From Nocardioides sp. B-3 (GTDB lineage: Bacteria; Actinomycetota; Actinomycetes; Propionibacteriales; Nocardioidaceae), in assembly GCF_024703895.1 (NCBI RefSeq), contig NZ_CP087968.1, positions 2,046,001 to 2,110,000 of the forward strand: a stretch of DNA of 64,000 nt. The letters are read 5' to 3'. Each line of letters starts with the position of its first letter. Positions within the stretch are counted from its first letter, which is position 1. The notes beneath the pieces are model-generated. The model was not told the origin of the DNA. It was given only the letters and a program-made list of their open reading frames with translations, and searched no databases. Of this stretch, positions 1 through 10,974 are shown one piece after another. A program made the translations under genes and the position numbers.

Positions 1-1042
1 ATCGCGGGGATGGTCGGCTGCAGCAGGGTCTCGCCGAGGGCGAAGATGCCGTTGAAGGCGAGCACTCCAGCTGCGGCGGCGAGGCTGCCGGCCACCACGT
101 CGGTGAGCCCGAGCGTGAGCCGGGCGATCGCCCACAGCACGCACATCGCGACCAGCACGCGTGTACGGCGACGGCCACTGATCCGCCGCAGCACGACGAA
201 CTGCAAGAGCACGATGGTGGCGGTGTTGACGGCGAACCCGGAAACCGATCACGCGGGTCGACACCTCGCTGACCGAGCGGGCGAACGCGGGCAGGCCGGC
301 CTCGATCTGGCCGTAGCCGACGAACGTGCCGAGGAAGGTCAGGGCCGTCAGCCAGATGACCGCCGGTTGACGCAGGATCGTGAGGTAGGAGCCGGGGACG
401 GCGTCGTCCGTCGGCCTCTCCGCGAGTCCCTGCACGTGGCGCAGCGGCCCGAGCAGCAGGAAGATCGGCACCAGCATGCACAGGCCGTCGGCCGGGAAGA
501 TGGTCGTGAAGGTCGTCGGGTTGGTGACGTCGGCATAGAAGCCGCCGATCACGCCGCCGACACCGATGCCGAGGTTGACCAGCGCGAAGTTGATGCCGAA
601 GTACTGCTGGCGGGTCTCGCCGGTCGTCACCGCCGCCACCAACGCGTTGAAGGCCGGCCATGAGACACCGAAGTTGAAGCCCGGGAAGGCGAAGCCCGGG
701 GCGAAGATCCGGGGGGTCGTGGCGAACGCGATGACGGCGCAGCCGACCATCTGGCTCGTGGTGGAGACGAGCAGCATGCGGCGCGCGCCGATCCGGTCCA
801 CCGGGGGCGCCGCCGGGGCCGGTGACGGCCAGTGCCACGACAGCGATGAACGCCATCAGCAGCCCGGCGAGGTCGAGCGAGATCCCGCGGACCTCGTTCA
901 TGTAGATGATCGTGAACGGCAGGGTCAGACCCCGGCCGAGCGTCTGGACGACGACGGTCGACAGCAGCCAACGACCCTCGGTGGACAGGTTGTGCCAGAA
1001 GGCACGCACTCCGGGACGGCCGGATGTCGTCGTCGTACTCAC
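1..1042 (-). CDS. MFS transporter, 3' end beyond the window, frameshifted
   Basis: Read on the minus strand from a GTG (begins VSTTTTSGRPGVRAFWHNL), the product is a string of hydrophobic helices typical of a 12-helix major facilitator protein, with a PVDRIGARRMLLVSTTSQ segment after helix 2 resembling the conserved MFS loop. It runs off the left edge, so the C-terminus is missing. Reading frame changes near 815 (run of C/G) and near 240 are needed to keep the helices continuous; both look like single-base errors. The substrate cannot be predicted; drug or metabolite efflux is typical of the family. Located in the inner membrane. Confidence 0.75.
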   Translation of the reverse strand, partial: MSTTTTSGRPGVRAFWHNLSTEGRWLLSTVVVQTLGRGLTLPFTIIYMNEVRGISLDLAGLLMAFIAVVALAVTGPGGAPGGPDRRAPHAARLHHEPDGRLRRHRVRHDPPDLRPGLRLPGLQLRCLMAGLQRVGGGGDDRRDPPAVLRHQLRAGQPRHRCRRRDRRLLCRRHQPDDLHDHLPGRRPVHAGADLPAARAAAPRAGTRGEADGRRRPRLLPHDPASTGGHLADGPDLPRHVRRLRPDRGRPARVRPLGQRGVDPRDRFPGSPSTPPPSCSCSSSCCGGSVAVAVHACWSRCACCGRSPGSRSGSPTWWPAASPPQLECSPSTASSPSARPCCSRPSPR

Positions 1043-1168
1043 GAGGACGCATCCTGCCCCGAGGCACCGACAGTGCACGAGTCGTTATCGGACGCGACGG
1101 TGCTGGGCCGAAAATGGTGCGTGGCCCGATCCCGGGGAGGGGATCGGGCCACGACGTGCGGTGGGGGC

Positions 1169-1312
1169 CTAGAAGACCCGGCGGCTGGTGCCGCCGATCG
1201 GCACGAAGTTGAGGATCAGGCCGACGACCAAGAGGATCGCTCCGATGGTGGTGAGGATAGAGATCTTGGCGACGAGCCCGACGATGAGCAGGATCAGACC
1301 GAGAACGACCAT
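1169..1312 (-). CDS. DUF6131-like small membrane protein (47 aa)
   Basis: A 47-residue protein starting MVVLGLILLIVGLVAK. It has two closely spaced hydrophobic segments separated by KISILTTIG and a short basic C-terminus (GGTSRRVF). This matches my recollection of the actinobacterial DUF6131 family, about 50 residues with two transmembrane segments and no known function. A strong AGGAGG ribosome-binding site lies 7 bases before the ATG and fixes the start; a longer in-frame upstream extension has no such site. The gene stands alone, with the MFS gene downstream. Confidence 0.7.
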   Translation of the reverse strand: MVVLGLILLIVGLVAKISILTTIGAILLVVGLILNFVPIGGTSRRVF

Positions 1313-1426
1313 GGTGTTGCCTCCTTTGTCCGCTTCACGCTGAAGCGGGTTCCCACATTGCCCGGTAGCCGAACAGCCCGGCCACATCGCTAGGGGTGGT
1401 TTCGACAGCTGCCTCCGAGACGCCGG

Positions 1427-1487
1427 GTAGTCCAGTGGCAGATGGTCGTGGGCGGGCCGGCGTGACGACCGTCTGCCACTGAACTAC
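1427..1487. repeat. Inverted repeat element, copy 1 (23-bp arms)
   Basis: Left arm 1427-1449 starts GTAGTCCAGTGGCAGA; right arm 1465-1487 is its reverse complement with two differences. The spacer is 15 bases. A second copy with the same arms but a different spacer lies at 43171-43231. It occupies the gap between the DUF6131 gene and zwf, about 70 bases before the zwf start. Upstream at 1396-1410 a short GGTTTCGACAGC segment resembles one end of the other interspersed repeat family in this window. Confidence 0.75.
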
Positions 1488-1557
1488 CGAACCCGCCGAC
1501 CCACCCGGCCACCCCTCGCGGTGGTCCTGACGCACGGACCGGTGCAAGGATCGATCC

Positions 1558-3067
1558 GTGACCGAGCAGCCGGCAGTGCCGCAGCCGCCCCAGACCATCT
1601 CCTACCCGGCCGAGTCGCGGTCGTCGTCGCGCCACGCGCAGGAGCGGATCGACCCCCACGTGATCGTGCTCTTCGGCGCGTGCGGTGACCTCGCCCGCCG
1701 CAAGCTGCTGCCGGGCATGGCCCACCTCGTCGTCTCCGAGCTCGCGCCCGACATCCGCATCGTCGGCACCTCGCTGGAGGGGATGGGCGACGTCGAGTTC
1801 CGTGAGTTCGCGCGTACGGCGATCGAGGAGTTCGGCACCCACAAGCTGACCGCCGAGCAGTGGGACAAGTTCGACGACAACCTCGCCTACGTGCCGCAGT
1901 CGGCCGGTCCCGACGCGCTCGCTGCGGCGGTGGCGCAGGCGGAGCGACAGCTCGGCAGCGACGTACGCCGTCTGCACTATCTGTCCGTCCCGCCGAAGGC
2001 GGCGCTGCCCGTCATCGAGATGCTGCGCGACGCCGACCTCGTCGCCGGCTCCCGCGTGGTGATGGAGAAGCCCTTCGGGACCGACCCGGCCAGCGCGATC
2101 AACCTCAACGCCGCGGTGCACGAGACCTTCGACGAGGCGCAGGTCTTCCGGATCGACCACTTCCTCGGCAAGGAGGCAGCGCAGAACATCCTCGCCTTCC
2201 GCTTCGCCAACGGGCTCTTCGAGCCGATCTGGAACCGCAACTTCATCGACCACATCCAGATCGACATCCCCGAGACGCTCGGCCTCGACCAGCGCGCCAA
2301 CTTCTACGAGTCGACCGGCGCCTACAAGGACATGGTGGTCACGCACCTGTTCCAGTGCTCGCGTTCGTCGCGATGGAGCCGCCGACCGCGCTCGAGCCGC
2401 GGGCGATCTCGGAGGAGAAGAACAAGGTCTTCCGCTCGTTGATGCCGATCCGCACCGCCGACGTGGTGCGCGGCCAGTTCACCGGTTACACCGACCTGCC
2501 GGGCGTCGCGTCCGACTCGGACACCGAGACGTTCATCGCGCTGGAGTGCCGCCTCGACAACTGGCGCTGGGCGGGCGTGCCCTTCTATCTCCGTACGGGC
2601 AAGGAGCTCGCCGAGGGCAAGCGGATCATCTCCATCGCGTTCAAGGAGGCGCCGCGCTCGATGTTCCCGGACAACTCCGGCGTCGGGTCGGCTGGTCCCG
2701 ACCACCTCACCTTCGACCTCGCCGACGAGTCCAAGGTGTCGCTGTCCTTCTACGGCAAGCGCCCCGGTCCGGGGATGCGGCTGCAGAAGCTGTCCATGCA
2801 GTTCTCGACGGGGAGACCGAGACGGCCGGCGACGTGCTCGAGGCCTACGAGCGGCTGATCCTCGACGCCATGCGCGGCGACCACACCCTGTTCACGACGG
2901 CCGAGGGCATCGAGTCGTTGTGGGACCGCTCGGCCGACCTGCTCGACAACCCGCCGCCGGTGAAGCCCTACGCGCCCGGCACCCGGGGTCCCAACGCGAT
3001 CCACCAGCTGATCGCCCCGCACGCGTGGCGGCTGCCCTTCGAACGGGAGTGGCGCGACAAGAAGTGA
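1558..3067 (+). CDS. zwf: Glucose-6-phosphate 1-dehydrogenase
   Basis: Catalyses NADP-dependent oxidation of glucose 6-phosphate, the entry step of the oxidative pentose phosphate (and Entner-Doudoroff) pathway. The N-terminal Rossmann motif reads FGACGDLARRKLLPGM; the active-site signature RIDHFLGKEAAQNILAFRF is present at about residue 200, followed by NRNFIDHIQI. The C-terminal half (GDVLEAYERLILDAMRGD, then SLWDRSADLL) is complete, for a total of about 502 residues, normal for the family. Starts at GTG 1558. Two frame changes are needed: near 2355 a G is missing (FQVLAFVAMEPP expected) and near 2810 a G is missing from a G-run (MQFSTGETETAGD expected). Convergent with the next gene, with only 6 bases between stops. 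Confidence 0.93.
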
Positions 3068-3073
3068 CGCGCC

Positions 3074-4422
3074 TCAGTAGGCGCTCCTGATCGCGAGATC
3101 GACGGGCGCCGTCGACCCTCCCGCGCCCGGGTCGTAGACCACCAACATCGTCGTCCCGGCACTGGGCTGGCCGTCGAACGGGCTGTCCGGCACTGCGCTG
3201 GTGACCACGGTGCCCACACGGGAGCCGCACCCGTTGGCGGTGCTCTCGAACGGACACGACTGCTCAGCGATGTCCGTGGCAGCGGCCCTCCACGTCGTGT
3301 CGGCGGGTCCGTTCGTGGCCCGGAGTCGCCACCCGTACGGTCCGCTCGCAGGCATCTGGATCCGGCTGACGACCCATCGGCCGGGCTCGGCCGGCACGAA
3401 CCGCGCAGGGACACCGTCGGCGCCGATGGCCGGTCCGGGCGTCGCCGTACGCAGCCGGAACGTGAACCCGGTCGGCCGACCGGAGTCGTCCAACGCGGTG
3501 CCGAGAGGGTGTAGGTGCCCGTGGCGGGCAGCTCCCATCCGTCTGCGAGACCGAGCTTGGTGACGCGATTGCCGTCCGGGTCCGGTCAGCTCGTCGTCCC
3601 GCTGGATCGAGTCGGTGGTCGTGCGATGGACGACCTGCCCTGCGACACCCTCGAAGGTGAAGAGCTGCTCGTGGACAGCGCTCGAGTGCGGTCCTGTCGT
3701 CGGGCCGTCGAGGGCGACGGGCGTGGTCTGCGGGCTTGAGAGCTGGACCTCGCTTCCGGCGGCGACCGCCACGAGGTAGGACCCGGACTCGGCTCGGACC
3801 CCGTGGTCCCGGGAGCGGGGGTCATCGGAGTGGATGAGTGCGCCCGGCTCGAGGAAGAGGTCGTGGCCGCCGATGGGCTCGATGCTGAGCCCGGTCCCGC
3901 GCAGCACGTGGTCGAGGTTGCCGGTGGAGTGGAGGCGGATGCGCGTGGCATCGAGGCGCACCCGCGCGATGTACGTCTTGTTCGAGCGGCTGGGGAACCG
4001 CACGATCGACCCACCGACGGCGACGTCCTTGCGAACCGCCTTGCGCACCTGTAGGGCGACCTTGCCGTACGCCACTGCGGCGTCGCCGGGTCGCCAGTCA
4101 CCGCGTAGCTGCCGTCGGCCGGCAGTCGCCAGTAGCCGTCGGCGAACGGTGCCACCACCTTGCCGCCCAGCCGCAGCGTGCGCTTGCCGTGAGGCGTGGA
4201 CTCGACGATGTCGCTCACCGACCAGCGCGCGAGGTTGACCAGCTCGCCCTTCTCGCCGGCGAACTTCAGCCGCACCCGGGTCTCCGGATAGACCTTGATC
4301 GGGTCGTGCCCGAGGCGGACCGTCTCGACCACCTTGTCCGGGGTCGGAGCGTGCGCGCTCACCGGCGTCGAGAAGCCACTCAACATGGTGGCGAGCAGGA
4401 GGGTGCTGGCGAGTCGGCGCAT
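3074..4422 (-). CDS. Secreted protein of unknown function with signal peptide
   Basis: Begins MRRLASTLLLATMLSGFS followed by TPVSAHA, a Sec signal peptide with a probable AxA cleavage site. A GGAGA ribosome-binding site 5-6 bases upstream supports this ATG over an in-frame one four codons earlier. The mature part of about 420 residues is polar and beta-rich, with two or three repeats of roughly 120 residues that resemble pre-peptidase C-terminal-like beta-sandwiches (segments IRLHSTGNLDHVLRGTGLSI and GFTFRLRTATPGPA); the assignment is only by style. Frame changes near 4080, 3585 and 3500. No catalytic motif was recognised. The adjacent kinase-like gene is on the same strand, 64 bases upstream. 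Confidence 0.6.
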
Positions 4423-4485
4423 CGGGTCTCCCAAGGGCGAATGGCTGGTGGTGCTGATGGAACGCGGATTCGGGACGAAAGGTTG

Positions 4486-5714
4486 TCAGCGGTCGGCAGC
4501 AACCTTGCCGGGGAGGCTGCGCAGGATGTCGGCCACCACCCCGCCGAGCTCCCAGCGCGACATCGGCTCGGTGGCATTGGCGATGTCGTCGAAGGTGATC
4601 GCCCTGGAAGACGCTGTCCACGATCGGCGCCAGCCTCACCACCGTGTCGATGTCCGCGAGCGGGTATGCCGCACGCCACCGCTCGGCGTAGGTCGACTCG
4701 AGGCCGGCATCGCCGGGCCGCGACCGCGTGAAGTGCGCGAGGTGGGCCGCGTCGAGGAAGGGGTGGCTCACGCACCCGTCGGTCCAGTCGAAGATGCGCA
4801 GGTCCGTCCCGTCCCGGGCCACGTTGCCGAGGTGGAGGTCGCCGTGCGTGAGCGTGTCCGGGATCCCGGCCGCCCAGAACTCCCGCACCACGGCCTCGAG
4901 GTCGCACGCCCGCACGGCCTCCAGCTCGTCGTCGGTCAGCAGCGCGAGCTCGGTGCTGGTCTCGAGCAGCTGCTTGAAGCCGGCGATCGTCTCCTCGACC
5001 CCACGACGTCGGCAGCCGCCGGCGACCAGCTCGTCGACGTACGACACGGCTTCGATCTGCGCGGCCGCCCACCGGGTCGCGACCTCGAGGCCGCCGCCCG
5101 CCGCCCGGGTGTCGTCCTCCTCGCCCGACAGCGGCTTCATCAGCAACCAGCCCTCGACCTCGTTGACGGCGACGAGGATCGGGACGAGGTCGGGGAACAG
5201 GCGTGACACGGTCGCGTGCACCGACCCCTCGGCCGGGAAGTGCTCGCACGGCGCCTTCAGCCACAGGTCGCCGCCGTCGGTGGGGACCCGGGCGACGGCC
5301 GAGATGCTCCACATCTTCACCGCCTCGATCGAGCCTGTACGGCGACGCCCCGACCCGGCAAGCGCGGAGTCGATTCACGCCTCCACGAGATCGAACCAGC
5401 CGGGCAGGAACCGGGCCGGCCGGCCCGGCGCCGTACGCAGGGAATCGACGAGTGCTGAGGACAGCGACGTGTCCAGAGATCCCGGCGACACGAAGCGACC
5501 GACCGGCACAGGGCCGCGAGTCCCCACGACGTGCAGCCGCGAACCGTCCGCGAGCTTCGCGACCGGCGCCATCAGGTGGTCGCCCCCCGACCGGGTCCGG
5601 GGCGGTGGGAAGTGACCCCGGGTGCTGGGAGGGTGCGAACGACGGCAGGGCCCCCGTCTCGTCGACGAGGACCCTGCCGTCATGCATCAGTGCGACGTGG
5701 TGAGGCTCGGTCAT
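4486..5714 (-). CDS. Aminoglycoside phosphotransferase (APH) family kinase-like protein
   Basis: The C-terminal half carries the APH-family catalytic loop THGDLHLGNVARDG and the metal-binding IFDWTDGCVSHPF, the equivalents of HGDxxxxN and DxD. The N-terminal half (AKLADGSRLHVVG, then LWLKAPCEHFPAEG) is the ATP-binding lobe. Such proteins phosphorylate small molecules; the substrate here is unknown, and resistance is only one possibility. About 410 residues from ATG 5714. The frame is broken near 5620 and near 4600, and there is an in-frame TGA at 5375-5377 between FDLVEA and IDSALAGSG. It lies 20 bases downstream of the binding-protein gene on the same strand, so it may be the last gene of the Liv-type operon. 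Confidence 0.75.
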
Positions 5715-5734
5715 GCGACGGAGCCTCCCACGAC

Positions 5735-7024
5735 TCAGCCCTCGAAGCAGGACCCCGTGAAGTCGTGCGCCTCAGCGGTCGGACCGGCGAAGAAGTCCCG
5801 GACGATGGAGATGCCCGCGGGCGCCTTCTTGTCCACCTTGCTGATGACGCTCTGGCGGAAGACCGTGTCGTTGGGCTCGCCGACGAAGTTGCCGGCTTCC
5901 TCGGGCAGCATGCCTTCGTAGTCGACGGTCTCGAGCTCGCCGACGGCCTCGAGCAGGCCTTCCCGGCTCTTGTCGTAGTCGCCCTCGAGCCACGCCTCGA
6001 GCGCGGCCTTGAGCGGGTAGGACCGGGCCCAGCCGGAGGTGTAGCCGTCGTTGGGCGAGACGCCGTCGCCGAGGGCCTCGCGCATGGCCTCGTGGCCGGG
6101 AGTGTCGGTGCCGAAGGAGCCCCAGTAGCCGGACTGCAGGTAGAGCGCCTCGAGGGCGGGTGCCGCGGCCGACTCGAGCAGGGCGGGGTTCCACGTCGGG
6201 CCGAGGCCGATGAACTGGCCGGTGAAGCCACGGGCCGCGGCCCGGCCGACGATGACGGCCGTCTCGGTGGGACCGGTGGCGAGGATGACGAGGTCGGGCT
6301 TGCCCTTGACGACGGCAGCGATCGCTCCCGACTGCGCTTCTGGCCGGGACCGGTCTCGACGTTGGTGTACTTGAGCCCGTTGGCCTCGGCCGCGATCTTG
6401 GCTCCGGCCGCGCCGTCGCCGCCGTAGTCGCCGGGATAGCCGATGGACATGACGCTCTTGATGTCCTTGTTCTCGACCATGTAGTCGACGTTGTTCATGG
6501 ACTCGAAGCAGTAGTTCGTGCCGGACTCGAGGATGTTGTCCTCGAACTCCCACAGCGAGGTCCACGACGCCGGGGCGCCGATGACCGACTCCTTCTGGAG
6601 GTCGCCGAGGATCGCCAGCGTGGTCGGCGAGCCCGGGGTCTGGGCGAGCGCCGGGACCTCGCCCTCGATCTCGCCGTACACCTGCTTGTGGGTCTCGGGG
6701 CTGTAGAGGTTGTCCTTGACGAACGACGTGACGTCGATGTCGTAGCCGCCGATCCCGCCGTCCTCGTTGACCTTGTTCCAGAACGCCTTCTGGGAGTCGG
6801 TGATCGGCACGCCGAGGGGCGCGAACGGGACCGGCCGTGAGGTCGGAGATCGACCCGAGGTAGATGCAGCCGTTGTCCGCATTCACCGCCTCGGGGCAGG
6901 CCTCGCTGGACACGCCGGGCGCACTGACCTCGCCGTCGCCCTCCTCGGCATCTCCGCCACGACAACCCGTGGCGAGCAACGCGAGTGCCGCAAGCAGCAC
7001 TACTCCTGACTTGTGCACCTTCAT
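5735..7024 (-). CDS. Liv-type ABC transporter substrate-binding lipoprotein
   Basis: Periplasmic-binding protein type 1 of the branched-chain amino acid (HAAT) transporter family, about 430 residues. It has a lipoprotein signal MKVHKSGVVLLAALALLATG followed by Cys, so it is membrane-anchored outside the cell. Segments such as YLGSISDLTAG (N-lobe), PDLVILATGPTETAVIVGRAAARG and GFTGQFIGLGPTWNPALL (hinge and C-lobe) are typical. An AGGAGG site precedes ATG 7024. Frames change near 6835 and 6345. As the last transporter gene of the operon it delivers ligand to the two permeases. The ligand is unknown; the acyl-CoA ligase in the operon suggests a carboxylic acid rather than leucine. Confidence 0.85.
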   Translation of the reverse strand: MKVHKSGVVLLAALALLATGCRGGDAEEGDGEVSAPGVSSEACPEAVNADNGCIYLGSISDLTAGPVRAPRRADHRLPEGVLEQGQRGRRDRRLRHRRHVVRQGQPLQPRDPQAGVRRDRGRGPGARPDPGLADHAGDPRRPPEGVGHRRPGVVDLAVGVRGQHPRVRHELLLRVHEQRRLHGREQGHQERHVHRLSRRLRRRRRGRSQDRGRGQRAQVHQRRDRSRPEAQSGAIAAVVKGKPDLVILATGPTETAVIVGRAAARGFTGQFIGLGPTWNPALLESAAAPALEALYLQSGYWGSFGTDTPGHEAMREALGDGVSPNDGYTSGWARSYPLKAALEAWLEGDYDKSREGLLEAVGELETVDYEGMLPEEAGNFVGEPNDTVFRQSVISKVDKKAPAGISIVRDFFAGPTAEAHDFTGSCFEG

Positions 7025-7086
7025 CGGGCGCCTCCTGATTTATCGGTTGACACTGTGTGGTGATTCGGATGTGACCTGACCGGTCC

Positions 7087-8236
7087 TCAGTAGCTGAAGG
7101 GCCAGCCCTTCCAGTAGTTGCGGATGCGGATCCAGATCCCGAAGAGGCCGCGGGGCTCGAACAGCAGGAAGCCGACGATCAGGAGGCCGTAGAGGATGGA
7201 CTGCAACTGGAAGATGTTGGGGGTGTCGGTGACCGAGCTGCTGATGAACGTCAGGTAGTTGGGCAGCTCGCGCGTCAGCGTCGGCAGCAGCGAGATGAAC
7301 AGCGCACCCATCAGCGCACCGCTCACCGTCCCGGCGCCGCCGATCAGGACCATCGCGATGAACTGCACCGACAGCAGCAGGTTGAACGACGCGGGGTCGA
7401 AGAAGCCGGTGATCATGAAGATCAGCGCACCGCTGCAGCCGGCGTAGAACGAAGAGATCGCGAACGCCAGCGTCTTGGTCCGCGGCAGGTTGATCGCCAT
7501 CATCTCGGCGGCCATGTCGCAGGTCCCGGACGGCCATGAAGGAGCGGCCGATCTTGGAGCGGGCGATGTTGCGGGCGGCCAGTGCGAACACCAGCAGCAG
7601 CGCCGGGAGCAGGAGGTAGAGGTTCTGCTCCTCCGTGAACATCGAGGAGTCCTCGTTGAAGAGGTAGCCGAAGAGCTCGGGCGTCGCCGCTTCGCGACCG
7701 ACGCCGGCGCCGCCGGTGAGATCGCTCCACTCCCGGAAGACGTGCTCGCCGATGAAGACCAGCCCGAGCGTGACGATCGCGAGGTAGAGCCCGCGCAGCC
7801 GGGTGGCCAGCGGCGCCACGATCACCCCGGCCAGCGCCGCGGCGATCCCGGCGGCGGGCAGCCAGACCAGCATCGAGGTGATCCCGAGGCCGATGGTCCG
7901 GCCCTCCGGGTCGCCCGAGATCGCGGAGGCCGTGTAGGCGCCGACGCCGAGGAAGAAGGCGTGTCCGAGCGACACCCGGCCGGCCGGGCCGGTGACGACG
8001 TTGAGTCCCAGCGCGCCGATGCCGAAGGCGAACGCCATGGCGAGGGTCTGCAGCATCGGGTCGGACACGCTGAAGGGGATCACCAGCGCGACCAGCAGCA
8101 TCACGCCGACCCAGATCTGCTTGGGGCGGGTGTTGAAGAGCGACAGCTCCCGGGCGTAGGACCGGTAGAACGTCGGCCGGCCGCGCATCGGCCGCGTCTT
8201 CTCCGGGAGGGCGGGGCCCGTCGTGAGCGTGTTCAT
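7087..8236 (-). CDS. Liv-type ABC transporter permease (LivM family)
   Basis: Inner-membrane permease with the LivM-type core: TLAMAFAFGIGALGLNVVTG, PAGRVSLGHAFFLGVGAYT and the coupling region IGRSFMAVRD. The C-terminal part FIAMVLIGGAGTVSGALMGA is the conserved permease motif. About 383 residues. The start ATG 8236 overlaps the TGA of the upstream permease (ATGA). One frame change near 7520, an extra T in GACCTGCGAC (MAVRDRDMAAEMM expected). Ends in a basic tail IWIRIRNYWKGWPFSY. Confidence 0.9.
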
Positions 8237-9145
8237 ACGCGCCGTACCTCCGCCGTGCCGAAGATTCCATAGGGTTTGACCAGCAGCACCAACAGCATCA
8301 GGACGTACGGCGAGACGCTGGCCACGTTGTCGCCGAGCCGGGGCGCGAAGTCTCGCTGGTAGGAGCCGACCATCGACTCGACCACGCCCACGGCGAGCCC
8401 GCCGATGACGGCCCCGGGCAGGGAGTCGAGGCCGCCGACGATGATCGCCGGCAGCGCGACCAGCGCCACGATCCACAGCTGCCGGTCGACGCCGGCGTTG
8501 GTGGCGAGCAGGGTGCCGGCGACCGCGGCGAGCGCGCCGGCCATCGCCCACGACATCGCGAAGACGCTGCCGACGCTGATGCCTTGCGTGAGGGCCGCCT
8601 CCCCGGTCGAAGGACGCCGCCCGCATCGCGAGGCCGAAGCGGGTGTAGCGGTAGAAGAGGAGCAGCCCGGTGAGCAGCACGAGCAGCACGGCCATCATCA
8701 CGAGGTGACGCTCCCGGATCTTCAGGCCGAACAGGGTCGCCCGCTCGAGCCCCCACGGGTTGGTGATCGGCCGGGCGCCGAGACCGATGAAGCCGCTGGC
8801 CACGACCCGCACCGCGATGTCGATGCCGATCGTGATGATCGCGACCACGAAGACCGGCCGACCGACCATCGGGCGGATCGCGAGCCGCTCGATGACGAGC
8901 GCGAAGATCGCGGTCAGCAGGGCCGCCCCGGCCAGCGAGATGAAGAAGGACAGCCCGGTGAACAGCACGAAGCCGAGGGCGGGCGCGAGGTAGGACGCGG
9001 TGACCGCGCCGCTCAGCATCAGCGCCGGCTGGGCGAAGCTGATGACGCCGGTCGCCTTGTAGATGATCACGAACCCCGGGGCCAGCAGGGCATAGACCGA
9101 CCCGGTGCCGAGTCCGCGGATCAGCGTCTCGAGGAACTCAGTCAT
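8233..9145 (-). CDS. Liv-type ABC transporter permease (LivH family)
   Basis: Starts MTEFLETLIRGLGTGSVYAL and continues GFVIIYKATGVISFAQPALM, the hallmark N-terminal region of LivH-type permeases. The C-terminal half contains ALVALPAIIVGGLDSLPGAV, the conserved interior loop. About 303 residues, the usual size. ATG 9145 overlaps the stop of the upstream CoA ligase by four bases, so the two are probably translationally coupled. One frame change near 8605, at GTCGAAGGACGC, just after RYTRFGLAMRAAS. Confidence 0.9.
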
Positions 9146-10974
9146 CGTGCACCTCCGTAGATGTCGTCGACGGTCGTGGCGAAGACCTTGGTGATGGCAG
9201 ACCTCTTGACCTTCTGGGTCGCGGTCAGCTCGCCGTCCTCGTGGTCGAGCTCCTTGGGCAGCAGCCGGAACTCCTTGATCTGCTCCACCTGTGCCACTCG
9301 GGAGTTCACGTCCTTGACGATGTCGGCGACCGGGGCGATGACCTCGGGCTTCTCCGACAGGTCGCGGTAGGTCGAGTAGCCGAGCTGCTTGCGCTGGGCC
9401 CACTCGCCGACGGTGTCGAGCTCGATGCCGATCAGTGCGGAGAGGAACTTGCGACCGTCGCCGATGACGATCGCTTCCTTGATGTACGGCGACGCCTTGA
9501 GATCGTTCTCCAGCATCGAGGGGGAGATGTTCTTCCCGCCCGCGGTGATGATGATGTCCTTCATCCGGTCGGTGATCTTGAGGTGCGTTCCCTCCACCCA
9601 CTCGCCGACATCACCGGTGCGCAGCCAGCCGTCCTCGGCGAGGACCGCGCGCGTCGAGTCGGGCATCTTCCAGTAGCCCGCGAAGACACCGCCGTGGCGG
9701 GTGAGGATCTCGCCGGTCTCCTCGTCGATGCGGACCTCCCGTGCCGTCGTGCGCCTCGCCGACGGTGCCGAGCCGGACCCGGCCGGGGCGGTTGGCCGTG
9801 GCGACGGCGGTGTTCTCGGTCATGCCGTAGACCTCGTGCATCGGGACGCCGATGCCCATGAAGAAGCGGAGCACCTCGGGCGCGATCGGCGCCGCCCCGG
9901 ATGCGGCGTAGCGCACCTTGCGCATGCCGAGCCGGTCCTTGAGCGAGCGGTAGAAGAAGACGTAGCCGATGCCGTAGCGGAGCCGGGTGCTGGCGGTGTG
10001 GGAGCCACCCGAGGCCACCGGGTCGTTGCCGATGCCCTGCGCGACCTTGAGCCAGAAGGCCGCGACCTTCCGCTTGAGCCAGCTCGCGCCGGCGAGGCGG
10101 ATCTCGACGCTGGCCAGCAGCTTCTCCCAGATGCGGGGGACGCCGAAGAGCACCGTCGGCTGCACCTCGCGCAGGTTCTGCGGGACGGTCTCGATCGACT
10201 CGGCGAAGTTGATCTGGCTGCCGGCGCCGGCGTTGAACCACGTCGAGAAGATGCGCTCGGCCACGTGGGACAGCGGGAGGTAGGACAGGAGCAGGTCGTC
10301 GGGTCCGGGCGGCGGGGAGGTGAAGGCGCCCTCCTCGACCGGGATCTTGATCGCGAACTCCACGTTGGCGACCGACAGCATCGCGCCCTTGGGCGGACCG
10401 GTGGTGCCGGACGTGTAGACGAGCGTCGCCGGGTCGTCGGGGCCCCGGGCCGCGAGCGCGTCGGCGATCGTGGTCGGGTGCTGGCCCCGGTGCTCGCGAC
10501 CGAGCTCGAGGAACTCCTCCCACGACATCAGCTTGGGGTGGTCGTAGCGGTGCCGGATGCCGCGCGGCTCGAGGTAGACGATCCGCTGCAGGTCGGGCAG
10601 CTCGTCGATGACGTCGAGCGTCTTGTCGACCTGCTCCCCGGTCCTCGGCGATGATCACCTTCGCCCCGGAGTCGGCGAGGACGTAGCGCACCTCGGCGGT
10701 CGGGTTCGTCGGATAGATGCCGACCGACGCGGCCCGCACGGCCGGGGCGCCCATGTCAGCGACCAGCCACTCGGGACGGTTCTCCGAGTGGATCGCGACG
10801 CGGTCACCGGGCTCGACGCCGAGCGCGCTCAGGGCGTTGCCGACGAGCCTCGATGTGCTCCCAGTAGGTCGCCCAGGTCCACTCGCGCCAGACGCCGAGG
10901 TGCTTGTCGCGCAGGGCGATCGCGTCGGGCCGGGCGGCGGCGTGGTCGCGGATGCGGGTGGCGGGGCTGCTCAC
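9142..10974 (-). CDS. AMP-forming long-chain acyl-CoA synthetase-like ligase
   Basis: ANL-superfamily enzyme that activates a carboxylic acid to acyl-AMP and then acyl-CoA. The P-loop-like motif TLVYTSGTTGPPKGAMLS lies in the middle. Further motifs are VYGMTENTAVATANRPG (A5-type), DGWLRTGDVGEWVEG (A7, with the ribose-binding Asp) and ITDRMKDIIITAGGKNISP (A8 hinge to C-terminal domain). About 610 residues, the length of the bacterial FadD15-like class. GTG 10974 overlaps the stop of the ATPase gene (GTGA). Frame changes near 10850, 10640 and 9745 (extra G before AGGTCC). Embedded between ATPase and permease genes, it probably traps the imported acid as a CoA thioester. Confidence 0.9.

Noticed and set aside
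10..663. Long plus-strand open frames over the first kilobase and over many other minus-strand genes.
   Set aside because: They are antisense frames kept open by the high GC content, with Arg/Ala/Pro/Gly-rich composition and no family motifs.
3074..5714. One very long minus-strand protein joining the secreted protein and the kinase-like protein.
   Set aside because: The long frame mixes two frames across base errors; each part has its own start, and the secreted protein has its own signal peptide and ribosome-binding site.
4486..5714. An aminoglycoside resistance gene.
   Set aside because: Only the general APH fold motifs are visible; most actinobacterial members have other or unknown substrates, and the context is a transport operon.
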